Source: Certhia americana (taxonomy: Eukaryota > Chordata > Aves > Passeriformes > Certhiidae). From it: a stretch of 64,000 nucleotides of DNA. The translations under genes and the position numbers were made by a program. The notes below the pieces were generated by a model that was given only the letters and a program-made list of their open reading frames with translations, did not search any database and was not told where the DNA came from. Location of the stretch: assembly GCA_018697195.1 (NCBI GenBank), contig JAGMWU010000036.1, forward strand, positions 1,424,919 to 1,488,918. Reading direction: 5' to 3'. Of this stretch, positions 25,036 to 36,765 are shown in pieces (within the stretch, counting starts at the first letter, position 1; the number at the start of each line of letters is the position of its first letter).

Positions 25036-26302
25036 CAGGCAGCCTGCAAGGTACCTGCACATCACATTCCAGGTGTCAGCCCCAGCTGGAGCAGCTCCAA
25101 CTCACTCTCAGCCAGTCCATCACACTTTGCCAGTGCTGCCACCTAAAATCCCTGTTCTCTGTTCCACAGCCCCACTCCACACACAGCCAGGTGGAAGAGC
25201 TCCTGCAGTCCCAGTTTCCATCCTCTCCCACCCACAGACTTATAAAATGTGATCATGATGATCTCATTTTGAGAAATTCAATTCTTCAGTCCCTGCCCTA
25301 ACCTCAAACCTGACACTGTCATCCCATCACTCCTGGCCCAACATTTTCCCAACAGCTACTGCAGCCCTTTCCACCCTACTCTGCTCCCAAATGATTTTTC
25401 CTTTTGCTTCAGCCACAGGGATATGTGACAGAAAAACCATCCCTGACACACCACTGTGTACAGAGCAGGAGAATTTACAGACATTAGGAAAGGCCTTGGC
25501 TGTAAATCTCCAAGATTTTGATAATTTGGACTGGAGTTCAACAGCTCCCAGATTTTCCCCAGTGTTTAAACATCCATCACACAACAGTGACTGTCCTTGG
25601 CCATCATCAGGGCTCTTCTGCCATCTCCTGGAAGAGGTGGATTTTTGCATCAGTAAACCCAGAGTTACAGAAGAGAATCTGAATGTTCATTTTTTAATTT
25701 TCTTTAAATTAAGAAATAAATAGACCCACAAACCCAACAACAACAAAACAGGCAAAGTGCTCCTCACTCTCTCTTCAAAGGGGTTCTAACACTTAAATAA
25801 TTTATTTGTGCTTCTTGAACTCAAGGAGTTTGTTAGGTTACTTTTGTTTTGTTTGTTACTTTTGTTTTGTTTTGTTATTTTTAACCAAAAATTAATGCTC
25901 AACTCTGCATCAAGTCCAGTCCAAACCTGTGAGCCACTCAGCAACAGAAGGAAGTCAAATATGCTGAAAATTTTGTGGTTTTTTCTTGACCCCAAACCCA
26001 TGGTAGCAGCGTGCCCATCACTGGCATAATGACTGCCAGGATATCTTTAAGAAAATGAGTGAATTTGTTACAAACTAGTGTATTTCTTACAGTTGAATAA
26101 ATCTGGACTGAGAGCACAGTCCAGATTTTTTGGCTTTCAACTCCAGGTTCCCAGCCTGGCATCTCCCAGCCTGCCCCAATGAGGAGGAAGGTTTGCAAAG
26201 CTATTAAACAGAAATAAGTGTTTGTTTCCAGACAGTTCCTCCGGTACTTGCTCAGGCACTGTGAGAAATTTGTTGCTGAGATGAAATTTCACACTCGTGC
26301 TG
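25036..26302. other. Intergenic, no gene recognised
   Basis: Non-coding. A T/G-rich (TTTTG)n-like tract lies at 25838-25880 and its complement pattern appears in AT-rich surroundings. No exon evidence. Confidence 0.45.
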
Positions 26303-26450
26303 TAGAATCATATCAGAGAATTGTAGAGTGGTTTGGGATGGGAGACACCCTAAAACTCATCCAGTCCCATCCCCTGCCATGAGAAGGGACACCTTCCACC
26401 ATCCGAGGATGCTCCAAGCCCTGTCCAGCCTGGCCTTGGAAAATTCCAGG
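26303..26450 (-). repeat. CR1 fragment (antisense)
   Basis: It contains 'GTAGAGTGGTTTGGGATGGG', 'CATCCCCTGCCATGAGAAGG', 'CACCTTCCACC' and 'GTCCAGCCTGGCCTTGG'. Confidence 0.8.
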
Positions 26451-26504
26451 TATAAACCCTTTCTTGCTTCTGCCTTTCTGGCCAATGTAGCAGTGAGGAA
26501 ACCC

Positions 26505-26557
26505 CACCTGCTGATCTTTAAGGTCCCTTCCAACCCGAACCATTTGATGATTCCATG
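26505..26557 (+). repeat. CR1 3'-terminal scrap
   Basis: 'CTTTAAGGTCCCTTCCAACC' and 'CCATTTGATGATTCCATG' form the last about 50 bases of a sense CR1, 55 bp from an antisense fragment. Confidence 0.6.
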
Positions 26558-28282
26558 CAAAGGTCATCCACTGACACCTCTTTTCCTGGACCTTCCTTAG
26601 CTCTGTTATGCCCAAAAATAACTTCCTGTAGGGACTGATGCCTCACTTCCCATGTCCTGCATCAGGCAAGGAAAGGTGATGAAAAAGTGCCTAATCCAGC
26701 AAGTTAGGTCCTGATAAACCAGGCTATTCTCCAGAGATGCCTCTGCATTCCCACGATATCCTTGGCTTGGTGACCCTTCGATTGACCACTTCCCTGTTTT
26801 CCAAACAGGGAATACACATCCATGTATCCACGGCCCATAGGATAAAAATGTGGTGATCATGGCAGAGCAGCACTTGCACACCAAGGATTTTGGGATGTGT
26901 TTCCTGGGATGTGTTTCCATGTTTATGAAGTGCAGAAGGGAAACAAAAAGGCTGATGGAAGTGGAGTTTATTTCAGCCAAAGGACTTTGATTAGAGAGAT
27001 CCCAGCCTAGGAGTTTGTGGGCTCAGGGGCTGTTACAGAAAGCTCCATCATACCCAGTCCCCAAACTTCAGACAGTCCCAAAAGCAAACAGGTGGAAATA
27101 TTCCTTAGACAGCAGGGACACACAGAGGGAATGTCCAGGACATCCTGAGCACAGCACTGTTAAATTTTAACAGATGTAAATTGTATTTGCTTTATTAATC
27201 TGACTTCCTGACTAACTGCTCATCTGTACCCTTGTGTCTATCTGGGGTGACGTAACAAAACAAACCAAAAAAAATCTGTGTTCTGTGTTCTGTGTGGATT
27301 CCAAAGATAAAAACTTGCCTGGTCATGAGGTGTCATTATCCAGAGGAATTTCAACCACCTGCACATTGCCAAAGGAGCACTGCCCTGGGAATTTCCAGCC
27401 CTGACAAAGACAGGGCTTTCCAGCAGGGACTGGAAAATTTCACAGTTAATGCACCAACTTGTAACTGCCTCAGTCAAGAGCTTACACAAAGGTTTTGAAG
27501 AATTATGGAATTCAACATTTAACCCTCTTCCATTAGGCACAGGAAGAGATAGTTAAAATGTCTAAATATCTCTTCCCATCTGCTTCTGTCTTTCCTTAGA
27601 CTTTCTTCAGCAAAACCTATAATTAATGTGTGGAAAGGAGATTGTTCATGGATTCACAGGCAGCAAAGCATCTTGTAGCACTCTGAGAGCTTCTCCAAGC
27701 TCCAGAAGCCCAGGATAGATGCAGCAAAGATGCTCCTTTCAGAGCATGGAAAATTCCCTTGGGATGGAAGTGAAAGGAAATGTGGGCTAGAGCTTCTGGG
27801 GGGCAATGGATCCCCAAGGTCAAACTGGAGCTAATTCAGAGACCAACTCTGGAGTCCCACTATTTGCTCCTGTCTCCAGCGATATCTTTTACTCCACAAC
27901 AATTATCACACTCCACATTTTCACCAACCATCCTTTAATTCCAAACTCAGCACAGCTATTTTCAGACAGAACTTGGCAAGAAATTCGCAGTTTCTGGTTA
28001 AGACTCAAAGATGGTGAATTTCCAAAGCATTTCTCTTCTTTTTTCCCAGTTTTATCAATTGGTTTAATAAAATTACCTCACTCTGCAAATCTTTACTTGC
28101 TGGCATGGGAATAGAGAAAGTGTAAAACTTCTCAGGGTATATAATATTTTCCAAATACCATTAATCATTAAACACCTTCTATATGATCCATTGCTAAATA
28201 TTATAGAATGCCAGAGGGTCTCTGAAGGAATTCTGGGGCAGCTGAGCTTGCAGGGGAAGAGTCAGGTGTGAGCACCCATTTT
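26558..28282. other. Intergenic, no gene recognised
   Basis: This is unique-looking non-coding sequence. The 124-codon minus frame 26606-26980 and other short frames have no motif. Confidence 0.45.
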
Positions 28283-28350
28283 ATGGAATCTCAGATTCAT
28301 GGAATATCCTGAGTTGAAGGGGTCCACATGGATCAAGTTCCACTCGTGGA
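28283..28350 (-). repeat. CR1 terminal scrap (antisense)
   Basis: 'TATGGAATCTCAGATTCATG', 'GAATATCCTGAGTTGAAGG' and 'GGTCCACATGGATCAAGTT' fit the antisense extreme 3' end of CR1. Confidence 0.6.
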
Positions 28351-28639
28351 TGCTACAGTTGCATTGAACGGAAGCAGGAAAATCGAGTTAAATTAAAGGT
28401 GGGGGGAAAGGGAAATTATTAATCCAGAGCTCAAGGCAGCATCTGGAAAGCTCTGAACAAGATCACAGGACTCCTTTCTGGCACATCCACAGGGCTGTCT
28501 GGGGAATGTTGTTAAAAATGGGCTAAAATAACATTTCAGGGGTTGTTTGGCATTCATTTGCATTGTGACAGGAAATCTTTACCCTGGGCCCACATAAGAA
28601 GATGTTTAATGGTTTATTAAATAATAACTCCACAACTTC
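28351..28639. other. Intergenic, nothing recognised
   Basis: Short unique-looking spacer between two CR1 fragments. Confidence 0.4.
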
Positions 28640-28895
28640 CTGACAGGGTCTGCTTCCAGGGAACAAGTGGGATGAGAGGAAACAGCGTCAAGCTGTGCCA
28701 AGGGAGGTTTAGGCTGGGTATTGGGAAAATTTCTTCACAGAACAGCTTGTCAGGCACTGGCACAGGCTGCCCAGGGCAGTGGTGGAGTCACCATCCCTGG
28801 AAGTGTTCATAAAACACATGGATGTGGAGACACGGGTTAGGGTGAACATGAGAGTGGTGCTTGCTTGATGGTTGGACTTGATGATCTGAGAGGTT
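28640..28895 (+). repeat. CR1 fragment, cut by an LTR at its 3' end
   Basis: This sense CR1 3' end runs to 'TTGATGATCTGAGAGG' and then stops before the usual 'TTTTCCAACC...GATTCT' tail. The sequence switches at about 28896 to the start of an LTR. Confidence 0.8.
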
Positions 28896-29210
28896 TTTTG
28901 TTGGAGTTGGAATTCTGAGAAATATTTCCTTGCATGTTTTAAGGGATTTTAAAATCTTTGGCAAGCACTGTTTTTAACCTTTGTTCATGGAAAAGGGATT
29001 TTAGGCTCTGGGATGTGGCAAAACTTTCTAGAATGTGTATTAGATAGTAGCATAGTGTGTAACTTATCACAGGGTGAGAACTTTAGATTTATGGGGTTTT
29101 TAGAGTGGTGAGCAGATAAAGACAAGATGGAGGAACCTCGTGGTTTTTAAGCTTCTTCCTTCTTCTTCATCTGCTCCATCTTCTGCAGTGATGGTGGCAC
29201 TTCTGGAACT
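28896..29210 (+). mobile_element. LTR fragment related to the one at 52818-53455
   Basis: It starts TGTTGGAGTTGGAATTC and is clearly similar, in sense, to the reverse complement of 53150-53455. Shared text includes 'AGGGATTTTAAAATCT', 'GTTCATGGAAAAGG', 'TTAGATAGTAGCATA' and 'TATCACAGGGTGAGAA'. Similarity fades after about 29210, so the right half of the LTR is missing or too diverged. It lies at the broken end of a CR1. Confidence 0.75.
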
Positions 29211-30789
29211 GACCCCAGTGAAGAATAAGAAAAAGAGAGTTTTTTACAGATTTCAGTTCTAGGCCTGTTAGGTGCATGGAAATCACCTTGAATGCACCTG
29301 TGGAACACTCAGATATTTCTGTAAACCTGACATTAACACAAAAGAAACACTAACCCTAAATCTAATGTTGACCCTCACCAGAAAAAAAAAACCCATAACA
29401 TAACGCTAACCATGAAACTAACCCTAACCCAAAGATTAGCTCAGACCTTGGCATAAGCACAACCCCAATACCAACCTTAACTCTACTCCTCACCCTTACT
29501 TGGCATCCCAGACGATGAGGGAGATGCCTGGGTTTAAGTTTGCTCAGTCCAAACCTCAGATTACACTGGAAGTTTACAGAAATCCTTTAAGGGACATGTC
29601 AACAAACATCCACGGTGTTGCCCATTAACTTTAAAAGCCAGGGGAAAAAAGGAATCAGAAGAAAGCCAATCAGAAAATTAAAGTTCACTGTAATGGGATG
29701 GATCACTGAGCTATGAACTCTAAAAAAAAAAAAAAAAAGCTTCATCTCATGAAACAGAAGGAAAAGAATTAGAAATTTAACAATTGGAATAAGACAAAAG
29801 AAATTTAAGGTGTGGACTAGGTTAGACAATCCCAAAGCAGGTTTTGGGATCACTGAGATGCAGTTTACAGGCTTTTTATAACAAGCACAAAATAAGGAAT
29901 ACTAATAATGACCTTGGGCTAAAATTACATTTCACTTTTATTTACAAAGATGTTCCACTCTGGGCACATGAATAAATCAATGTGCAGCACGTCTGTTCCA
30001 TGTAAGTGTAACCTGACAGTTTGGAATGGCAGCTCCCCCCAAATTAAGAGTTACTCCAAGCCCTGGTAATGGGTTCAGCAGCAGCCCATCGCCAGGTTGT
30101 GCATATTCAACCCACTGATTTTACGACAAACCATTTGTCAAGGTCCCCAAAGGTGAGAACAGATTCTGAGTTCTCAGCATTTCTGAAAATGTACACAGAT
30201 GTCTTTTTTTTTTAATTTTTTTTTTTTTTTTTTAATAAGAAGAGTCTACTGGGGATGATAATGATGTCATGAAAGTCAAAAAACTGTGAGCTGACAAGAG
30301 ATGTTTAAAACTATTTTATCATGTGAATAACAACAAGCTCTGCCTCCAGAACTGGCAGTTGTGGACTGGGTAAGCAAAGCAGACACCATTGTGCAGCTCC
30401 CTAATAGCCCCAGTGTCTCCATGAAAAGAGTGGCTGGGTGCAATGGCAACATTCCCCTCAGGAAGGACAAAAAGAATTAAATTAATGTTATATCTCTGCC
30501 CAGCAGTAGTGCAGTGACCCTGGCTGCATTCCAGGCACCCACCAAGGCCTCTCCAGCACTGCCCTCCACAGGTGGACAGGGCAGAGGAAATAGGGTGGAG
30601 GATTCATGGGCTGAGATAAGGGCCAGGAGAGATCCCTCGACAAACACCCTCAAGGGCAAAATTAGGCTGGAATTAGAGATATTAACTGAATGTATTATCA
30701 ACAAAATCAGAGCAAGATAATGACTAGAAAAAGCAGACCTTAAAAACACCTTTCTCCCACCCCTGCCTCCTTCCCAGTTCTGCCTCCTC
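29211..30789. other. Intergenic; degenerate CTAACCCTAA-like patch and T-runs
   Basis: A patch at about 29330-29500 is rich in CTAACCCTAA-like words. A-runs lie at about 29380 and 29721-29737, and two T-runs at about 30207-30233. No gene is recognised. Confidence 0.45.
29330..29500. repeat. Degenerate telomere-like / CTAACC-rich patch
   Basis: The words 'CACTAACCCTAAATCTAATG' and 'GAAACTAACCCTAACCC', plus later 'CCAACCTTAACTC', give a patchy six-base-like rhythm related to CCCTAA. It is too short and diverged to be called telomeric with confidence. Confidence 0.35.
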
Positions 30790-31600
30790 CCTCCATCAGT
30801 ACAGGGGGATGGGAATGGAGATTATGTTCAGTTTATCCATGTTATTCCTCCTGCTGCTCCACCACAGGGGCCCTCCCATGGGAGATAGTTCTCCATGAAC
30901 TTCTCCATCCTGAGTCCATCCCACAGGCAACAGCTCTCCACAAACTGCTGCAAAGAGTGCTGCTGTTCCAGGGGTCAGTCCTTCAGGGGCTGCTCCAGTG
31001 TGGGCCCCCAATGGGGTCTCAAGTACTACCAGGACCCTGCTTCAGCATGGGATTCTCTCTCCATGGATCTGCAGGTCCAGACCAGCATAGGTTTCCCATG
31101 GGCTCACAGCCCCTCTCAGGCACCCCTCTGCTCAGATTTGGGCTCCTCCAGCAGCTGCAGGTGCATCTCTGTCCCTCCAAGCCTTGCATGGGCTGCAGGG
31201 GCACAGGTGCCTCCCCATGGGCTTCTCCAGGGAATCTCAGAGCAATCTCAGATCCAGTGGCTGGAGCAGCTCCTGCCCCTCCTCCTGCTCTGCCCTGGGT
31301 GTCTGCAGAGCTGTTCCCCTCACATGGTCTCACCCTGCTCTTCTCTGGCCAGAATTCCAGCTGTGCAATAACCTGGAGCTTTTTCTTCTTCACTCTGTCA
31401 TCCCCAAGGTGTCCCCACCATCCATGTTGACCTTGGCCTTGGCCAGTGGTGGCTCTGTCCTGGAGACAGCAGGAATTGGCTCTGCTGGACATGGGGGGAG
31501 CTTCTGGCAGCTGCTCACAGAACCACCCCTGTAACATCCCTGGTACCAAAACCTAACCACACCATCCCAACACTCAGATGGCTGTAGAGTGACAGCTGAA
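30790..31600 (-). repeat. Avian dispersed repeat with about 50-bp internal rhythm (LTR-derived?)
   Basis: This GC-richer block has repeating units of roughly 50 bp, each carrying a CTGCTCCAG or CTTCAGCATGGG-like word and a CCCATGGG/CTCACAG word (30850-31150). Blocks of this kind recur in bird genomes as part of endogenous-retrovirus-derived repeats, as far as I remember; I cannot confirm the family. The frames through it (up to 176 codons, both strands) are GC-driven and have stops when the units are compared. The boundaries and the strand are estimates. Confidence 0.45.
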
Positions 31601-31676
31601 AGGGCATGGAAAACCCCAGGTGACAACCAAACACAACATACGCATTTACTCATTCCTCTTCCTGGTGAGATGGAAC

Positions 31677-31859
31677 AAGAAGGAGGAAAAGGAGGAGAAG
31701 GAGAAGAAGGAGGAGAAGGAGAAGGAGAAGGAGAAGGAGAAGGAGAAGGAGAAGGAGAAAGAGAAGGAGAAGGAGAAGGAGAAGGAGAAGGAGAAGGAGA
31801 AGGAGGGGGAAGGAGAAGGAAGAAGGAGAAGGAGAAGGAGAAAGGGAAGTAGGAGAAGC
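31677..31859 (+). repeat. Purine-only (GGAGAA)n microsatellite
   Basis: About 180 bases are almost purely A and G, with the hexamer GGAGAA and close variants repeated (best at 31711-31800). The opposite strand reads as a long Ser/Pro/Phe-coding frame, which is an artefact of the repeat. Confidence 0.95.
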
Positions 31860-33042
31860 AATTATTAGTATCTTCAGCCCATCTCATCTTCAACAAACAA
31901 TCAGTGGATTCCAGCCCACCTTCCCAGTTTACATACTGGACATGACATTCTGTGGTCTAGAATATCCCTTTGGCAGTTCAGGTCACCTGTCCTGGCCATC
32001 CCCTGTCCCAGTTTCTTATGCAAATCATGGGACCGTGAAAAATCCTTGATTTGCCCTGACATAGCAGAGGTAGAGCCCTGCCCTGTTAAAACGTGTCCTC
32101 TGCCTGCAGGGAAGGCAGGCTGGTGCTCCAGGAGCATCATCTGAAGGGATTGGGAACTATTAATGACTTCAGCACACAACTGAAGGGTTTTTTCCTATCA
32201 ATACAGATTCCTTCCAAATTAGAGAAAGATAATGTGTTAAACCTGTCAGAGCAGCCCAGTTTACAGGATAATTTCTACAGCATTCCCTGCTCTCACAAGG
32301 TAAAACTCTGGTGGAGTGAGAACACCTTATAGGATAAGGTTAGTGTTTCCCAACACCCACAGCAGCTTCTGCTCCTGTTCCCACATCACTGTACAACATC
32401 CTTGGGCTTGTACTGACTCAGCCACCCCTTGAATTGAAACAGGAACTTCTTCTACAATATTCAGACATATAAAGAGACATTACTGGGAACAAAGTGTTCT
32501 CCAGCATGTTCAGAGCACTGTGAAGCCCCACACCCACCTTTGCTCCTGAGGCTTCTTCCCTGACTTGTCAGGAAAAATGTCAGGTATTTGCAGGTGGGTG
32601 TTCTGTTCTTTAGTCTTCACACAGTTAAAACTAAAATATTTTCAAAAAGTGTTCTAAAAGATGGGGTTGATCCTGTGATCATTCTGCCCATGGAATGTGC
32701 ATTTTTCTCAGTGGCCTTCCATGGACTGTTCTTCCATGAGCTTTTTCATTCCTTTTTTAAACCCCTGTAAATATCTGCCATCTGATCCTGCACATGACAG
32801 ATCCACAGATAATTATCTTTTTTGGGAAGAGGCAAATTATTTGGTGTGTTCTGAACCTGCGACCCCAAACTGCTTAGCACTTTTCCTGTTTCCTTCCCAG
32901 TTCCTTTGGCCTTCTCTGTTCCAGTGAGTTTGTGCCTGCCCAAAGAACCACACAAAAATGCCATTTCACCAAGGACTGCTGTCAATGGTTTCATCTCTTG
33001 CTTTTTTTGTGATCTCTTGTTTCTCTGTTCTCTCAGTGTTTC
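31860..33042. other. Intergenic, no gene recognised
   Basis: Non-coding. Frames of about 60-105 codons on both strands have no motifs. Confidence 0.45.
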
Positions 33043-33108
33043 TGGGTTAATGGTTGGACTCAATGATCTGAGAGGTCTTTTCCAACCTCAGTGATTCCAT
33101 GATTCCAC
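33043..33108 (+). repeat. CR1 3'-terminal scrap
   Basis: 'TTAATGGTTGGACTCAATG', 'ATCTGAGAGGTCTTTTCC' and 'AACCTCAGTGATTCCATG' form the last about 65 bases of CR1. Confidence 0.8.
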
Positions 33109-33869
33109 ACAGCACAGTTACCTTATGCTCGGGAGTCTAAGCAGCAAAATCCTTTCAAACCAGTTGTAGTTTTTCCCCCCTCCTCTAGTGGTGTTTCTTT
33201 TTCTTATCCTACCAAAACTAGATTTTAACCAATTTCCCAAACTGTCTGAAGGGACCTGGATCAGGAGGGGTGGTTCCTCTGATTTTCTGAGCTGATTTTC
33301 TCACTGGACCAGAGATCTGGCAGAATATCTTTTTAAAAGCCTTGAGCTACGTTCTGAGGACACAGCTCCTCCTTTCCCTCCTACAGAGAGAACACCCCAA
33401 CCCTGCATCCCCTGCATGTGGGAGCTGAGCTTTCCTTGCTGCTCTAACAATTCAGTGAGGTAACAATATTTAGTAGTGATATTACTTAAAGCCCCTCAAA
33501 TGATATCAGTGTGCAGGGCTCACTGAACAGCAGTTTAAGCTGTGGGTGTTAAGAACCAGGTGCTCAAGGGCTGCTGGAGGTCTTACATCTGCAGGTGTTC
33601 AACATCAACCCCTAAGCTGTTTCTTGAGCACTTTGATGGCCTCTGGAGCCTGTGCTGAGCTCCTGCTTTAGATCCCTGGTAACATAGCCCAGTTTTCTTC
33701 TTTATCCCAGCAGTTCTTCTGCTTGTCTGAGCTTTTTCAGCAGTGGCTGGGACTGGGACTTGACTGTCAATCTCCAGCGTGAGCAGATCTTACTTCAGTC
33801 ACACAGCGCGACACAGCACTGCTCAGTTTGGGCTGCAACAGCCCAAAAATATCCTTTTGCTGGGCTCTG
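33109..33869. other. Intergenic, no gene recognised
   Basis: Unique-looking non-coding sequence with no repeat or exon that I can name. Confidence 0.4.
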
Positions 33870-34042
33870 GATACTGACAGGCACTGAACAGACTTCCCAG
33901 GCCCCAAAGTTGCCAGAGCTCCAGGGGCGTTCAGACAACACTCTCAGAAGCAGGGGGGGATTGTTGGGGTGTCTGTGCAGGGCCAGGAGCTGGGCTCTGA
34001 TCCTTGTGTGTCCCTTCCAGCTCAGGATATTCCATGATTCTG
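33870..34042 (+). repeat. CR1 fragment
   Basis: Similar to 16825-17000: 'GGATTGTTGGGGTGTCTGTG', 'CAGGGCCAGGAGCTGGGCTC' and 'CCCTTCCAGCTCAGGATATT' are shared, so both may derive from one CR1 subfamily. Confidence 0.8.
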
Positions 34043-34346
34043 ATTTTTTTTCTATGAGGGGAATTCTGTTGCTTTCCTGCATTCATTGCACAGGTGTAGA
34101 AGGATGCACTGCCCAATTCAGTGTTTACACCTGAAAAAGTTTGTCCAGATGCCCCTTGGTGAGGTTTGTGGAATGAAAGAAGCCACTCACTGCATTTTCT
34201 TTCTGGTGATGGACTATTATGTGCTACATTTGCTGTCACAGAGGCTGGAAAGATTCATTTGTTACAGGATTGTTTACCTCTTTCACTCCTGTGAACAGGT
34301 CTGGTCCTGGGGAAGGATGTGCTGAAGAATAACACAAGTGCAGCAG
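34043..34346. other. Intergenic, nothing recognised
   Basis: About 300 bp between two CR1 fragments with no assignable feature. Confidence 0.4.
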
Positions 34347-34462
34347 CTCATGGAATCACAGAATGGTTTAGGCTGGGAGGGACCTGAAAGTTCATCCAGT
34401 TCCATCCTAGGGACTCCTTCCAAGTTGCTCCACCCTGGCCTTGGACAATTCCAGGGAAAATG
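34347..34462 (-). repeat. CR1 fragment (antisense)
   Basis: 'CATGGAATCACAGAATGG', 'TTTAGGCTGGGAGGGACC', 'CACCCTGGCCTTGGACAATT' and 'CCAGGG' mark the antisense CR1 3' end. Confidence 0.8.
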
Positions 34463-35669
34463 CATTCTAAGGATACTCTAATAAAAGACAACTTAATTGA
34501 CAGAGGAGGAGATACCGAAAATTTTCTTTATAAATCCAGGCCATACTCAGATCCAGCAGATTTGGGCTCCACTGGCTCCTTCCTCTGGGCATGGAATCAT
34601 TTTGCTGCATCATCCAGTGGCCTCTGGAAAGAAAATGTGCCTGTGTATGTGAAATCATTTATTCCATAGTGTCAGAGGACATGGGAAAGGGTGAGGTGCT
34701 CCATGTTTTCATGCCCTCAGTTTTCCCTGCTGAGCCTGCCCTGAAACACTCCTGGCAGGATCTGTGGGAGCACAGCACATCCCACAGCAGGGAGAGGCAC
34801 AACTGGGGTTCTCTTGTGCCTGTTGGACACACAGAGCTCCATGGGATGAGAGGGGATGGACACACAGATCCATGAAATGGGATGGATGTAAACCAAGGCA
34901 CGGGGAGAACCTGCTGGAATCTTTGCACAAGTCTTTTCTGTCATTTCTGAAAGGCCACAGTGAAGAAGGAAGTTTCTGAAAAATAAACCTCAGCATCTCA
35001 CCCATCTTCCAGAAGAAACTCCAAGTTTGGGAGCTACGAGCAAGTCAGCCTCACCTCAGTCCCTGTGAAAGTCCTGGAAAAGGATCCCCGTGGAAGTATT
35101 TTATAGCCATATACAGGAAAAGAAGGTGACTGGGGCAGCCAGCAGGGTTTTTTAAGGAAAGATGCAAGGAAAAGCGTGAAAAAAAGCTTTTGTTATTATT
35201 TTCCTTCCAATTTTGAATTCTGCTCTGACGTTTAATGCATCTCCAGTCCAAGAGGAATGTTTCCCTTTGGGCTCTCTGGTAGGAAATAGCTCTTGAGAGC
35301 CTCTTTAACCTTTGTCAGGGAATTTGAACTCATTTCCCACAAATTACAAGATAAGATTGCCCTCGTGTGGCTTACAAGAGAAATAAACACAGGGGGGAAA
35401 AAATAAAATAAAAAAATAAAAAATAAGTAGTTTGGCAAACACTGATTCCTGCTGTCATTCTCACAGACATTGCCCCTTGTATCATCTTATCCTTTTGTAT
35501 TCATTGTGAGAGTTGCCCCTCAGGGAAGACATGGAACAGCTGCTGTGATTCCACAGGACAAGTGTCCTGGGAGAGAAAGACAAATAAGAAAGGACCAAAA
35601 AAAATAATCAGGATATAGATATGATTGAGGTGAGGATGAAAACAGATTTGTTGGGAGTTGATAAAAGAT
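34463..35669. other. Intergenic, no gene recognised
   Basis: Non-coding. An A-rich (AAAATA)n-like stretch lies at 35396-35426. Frames on both strands around 34590-35000 are short and overlap. Confidence 0.45.
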
Positions 35670-35818
35670 AACACGGCTGCCCCATCCCTGGCACTGTCCA
35701 AGACCAGGTTGGACAGGGCTTAGAGCAGCCTGGGATGGTGGCAGGTGTCCCTGCCCATGGCAAGGGTAGAACAAGATGGGCTTTAAGGTGTTCCTTTCAA
35801 ACCATTCTGGGATTCTGT
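35670..35818 (+). repeat. CR1 fragment
   Basis: 'CCCCATCCCTGGCACTGTCC', 'AAGACCAGGTTGGACAGGG', 'TGGCAGGTGTCCCTGCCC' and 'GGGATTCTGT' mark the sense CR1 3' end. Confidence 0.85.
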
Positions 35819-36384
35819 AAACTGCAGCAAAGGGTTGATTCAAAGATGAAAGGTTTCAATAACAGATACAGTGAAGCTTTGGACATTTATGAGGAAATTG
35901 TGGAATTTCCCAGGTTTGTATGGCCTTAAGAACAAGTCAGACAAGCACCTCCCAGGAACGATCTGGAAAGAATTGCTTCTGCTCTTGTAGGAAAACGTAA
36001 ATCTGTAGTTCAATGGATCAAAAGATCACACAGATCTATCAATGGATGGATCTACCTATCCATAGATAGACCTGTAGATTACCATGAATCTGGATCAATA
36101 GATCCACAGCTCACCAAATGTGAATCAGTAGATGTCACTATAAATCTGCTTGGATCAGATTGATAAATAGATTTGCAACTCACTAGAGATCCATCCGGAT
36201 CAAAAGATCTGTGGCCCAGCAGCTGTGTGAGCTGCTCTGATTTCACAGGGACACATCTCCTGGGGCTCTTGATGGCACTTGCACCCTCTGTTTCTCCCCT
36301 TTCACTCCTAAGGCACTGAACCGAGAAAGCAAGACCCACCCACAGAGCTGTACATTCCAAATGTGAGCACTAGAGCCAGACCAG
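35819..36384. other. Spacer including a GATC-rich patch
   Basis: Non-coding. Most of it is the GATC/ATAGATC-rich patch annotated separately at 36005-36215. Confidence 0.45.
36005..36215. repeat. GATC/ATAGATC-rich degenerate repeat
   Basis: About 210 bases are rich in GATC and ATAGATC-like words ('GGATCAAAAGATC', 'ATGGATGGATCTACC', 'GATCAATAGATCCAC', 'TCCGGATCAAAAGATC'). It looks like a decayed short tandem array with alternating orientation of the word, allowing local hairpins. No gene spans it. Confidence 0.55.
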
Positions 36385-36465
36385 TGGATCCAGGTCCATG
36401 GCAGGGACTGGAATGAGATGGTCTTTATGGTCCCTGCCAACCCAAACCATTCCATGATTCTGCCT
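36385..36465 (+). repeat. CR1 3'-terminal scrap
   Basis: 'GGAATGAGATGGTCTTTATG', 'GTCCCTGCCAACCCAAACC' and 'ATTCCATGATTCTG' mark a sense CR1 end. It sits back to back with the antisense copy at 36487. Confidence 0.75.
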
Positions 36466-36486
36466 CTGTGTCTGGTGTACAAACAA

Positions 36487-36765
36487 TCACAGAATATCTC
36501 AAGGTGGAAAGGACCCACAAGCACCATCCAGCCCAAATTCTGGCCCTGCCCAGACATCCCAAGAATCCCACCCCATGCCTGGGAGCGTTGTCCAAATGCT
36601 CCTGGTGCTCTGGCAGCCTCGGGGTTTGTCCTTTCTCCAGGGAGCCAGAGCAGAGTCCAGCACCCTCTGGGGGAAGAATCTTCCCTGATTTCCAGCCTGA
36701 CCCTCCCCTGGCACAGCTCCAGCCATTCCCTGGTGACAGAGAGCAGAGATTGGAGCTGTTCCTCT
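36487..36765 (-). repeat. CR1 fragment (antisense)
   Basis: 'AATCACAGAATATCTCAAGG', 'GGTGGAAAGGACCC', 'CCATCCAGCCCAAATTCTGG' and 'GAATCTTCCCTGATTTCCAG' mark the antisense CR1. The minus frame 36425-37021 (198 codons) runs through it and is not a gene. Confidence 0.8.

Noticed and set aside
31390..31896. 168-codon minus-strand frame rich in Pro-Ser repeats
   Set aside because: It is the complement of the (GGAGAA)n purine tract.
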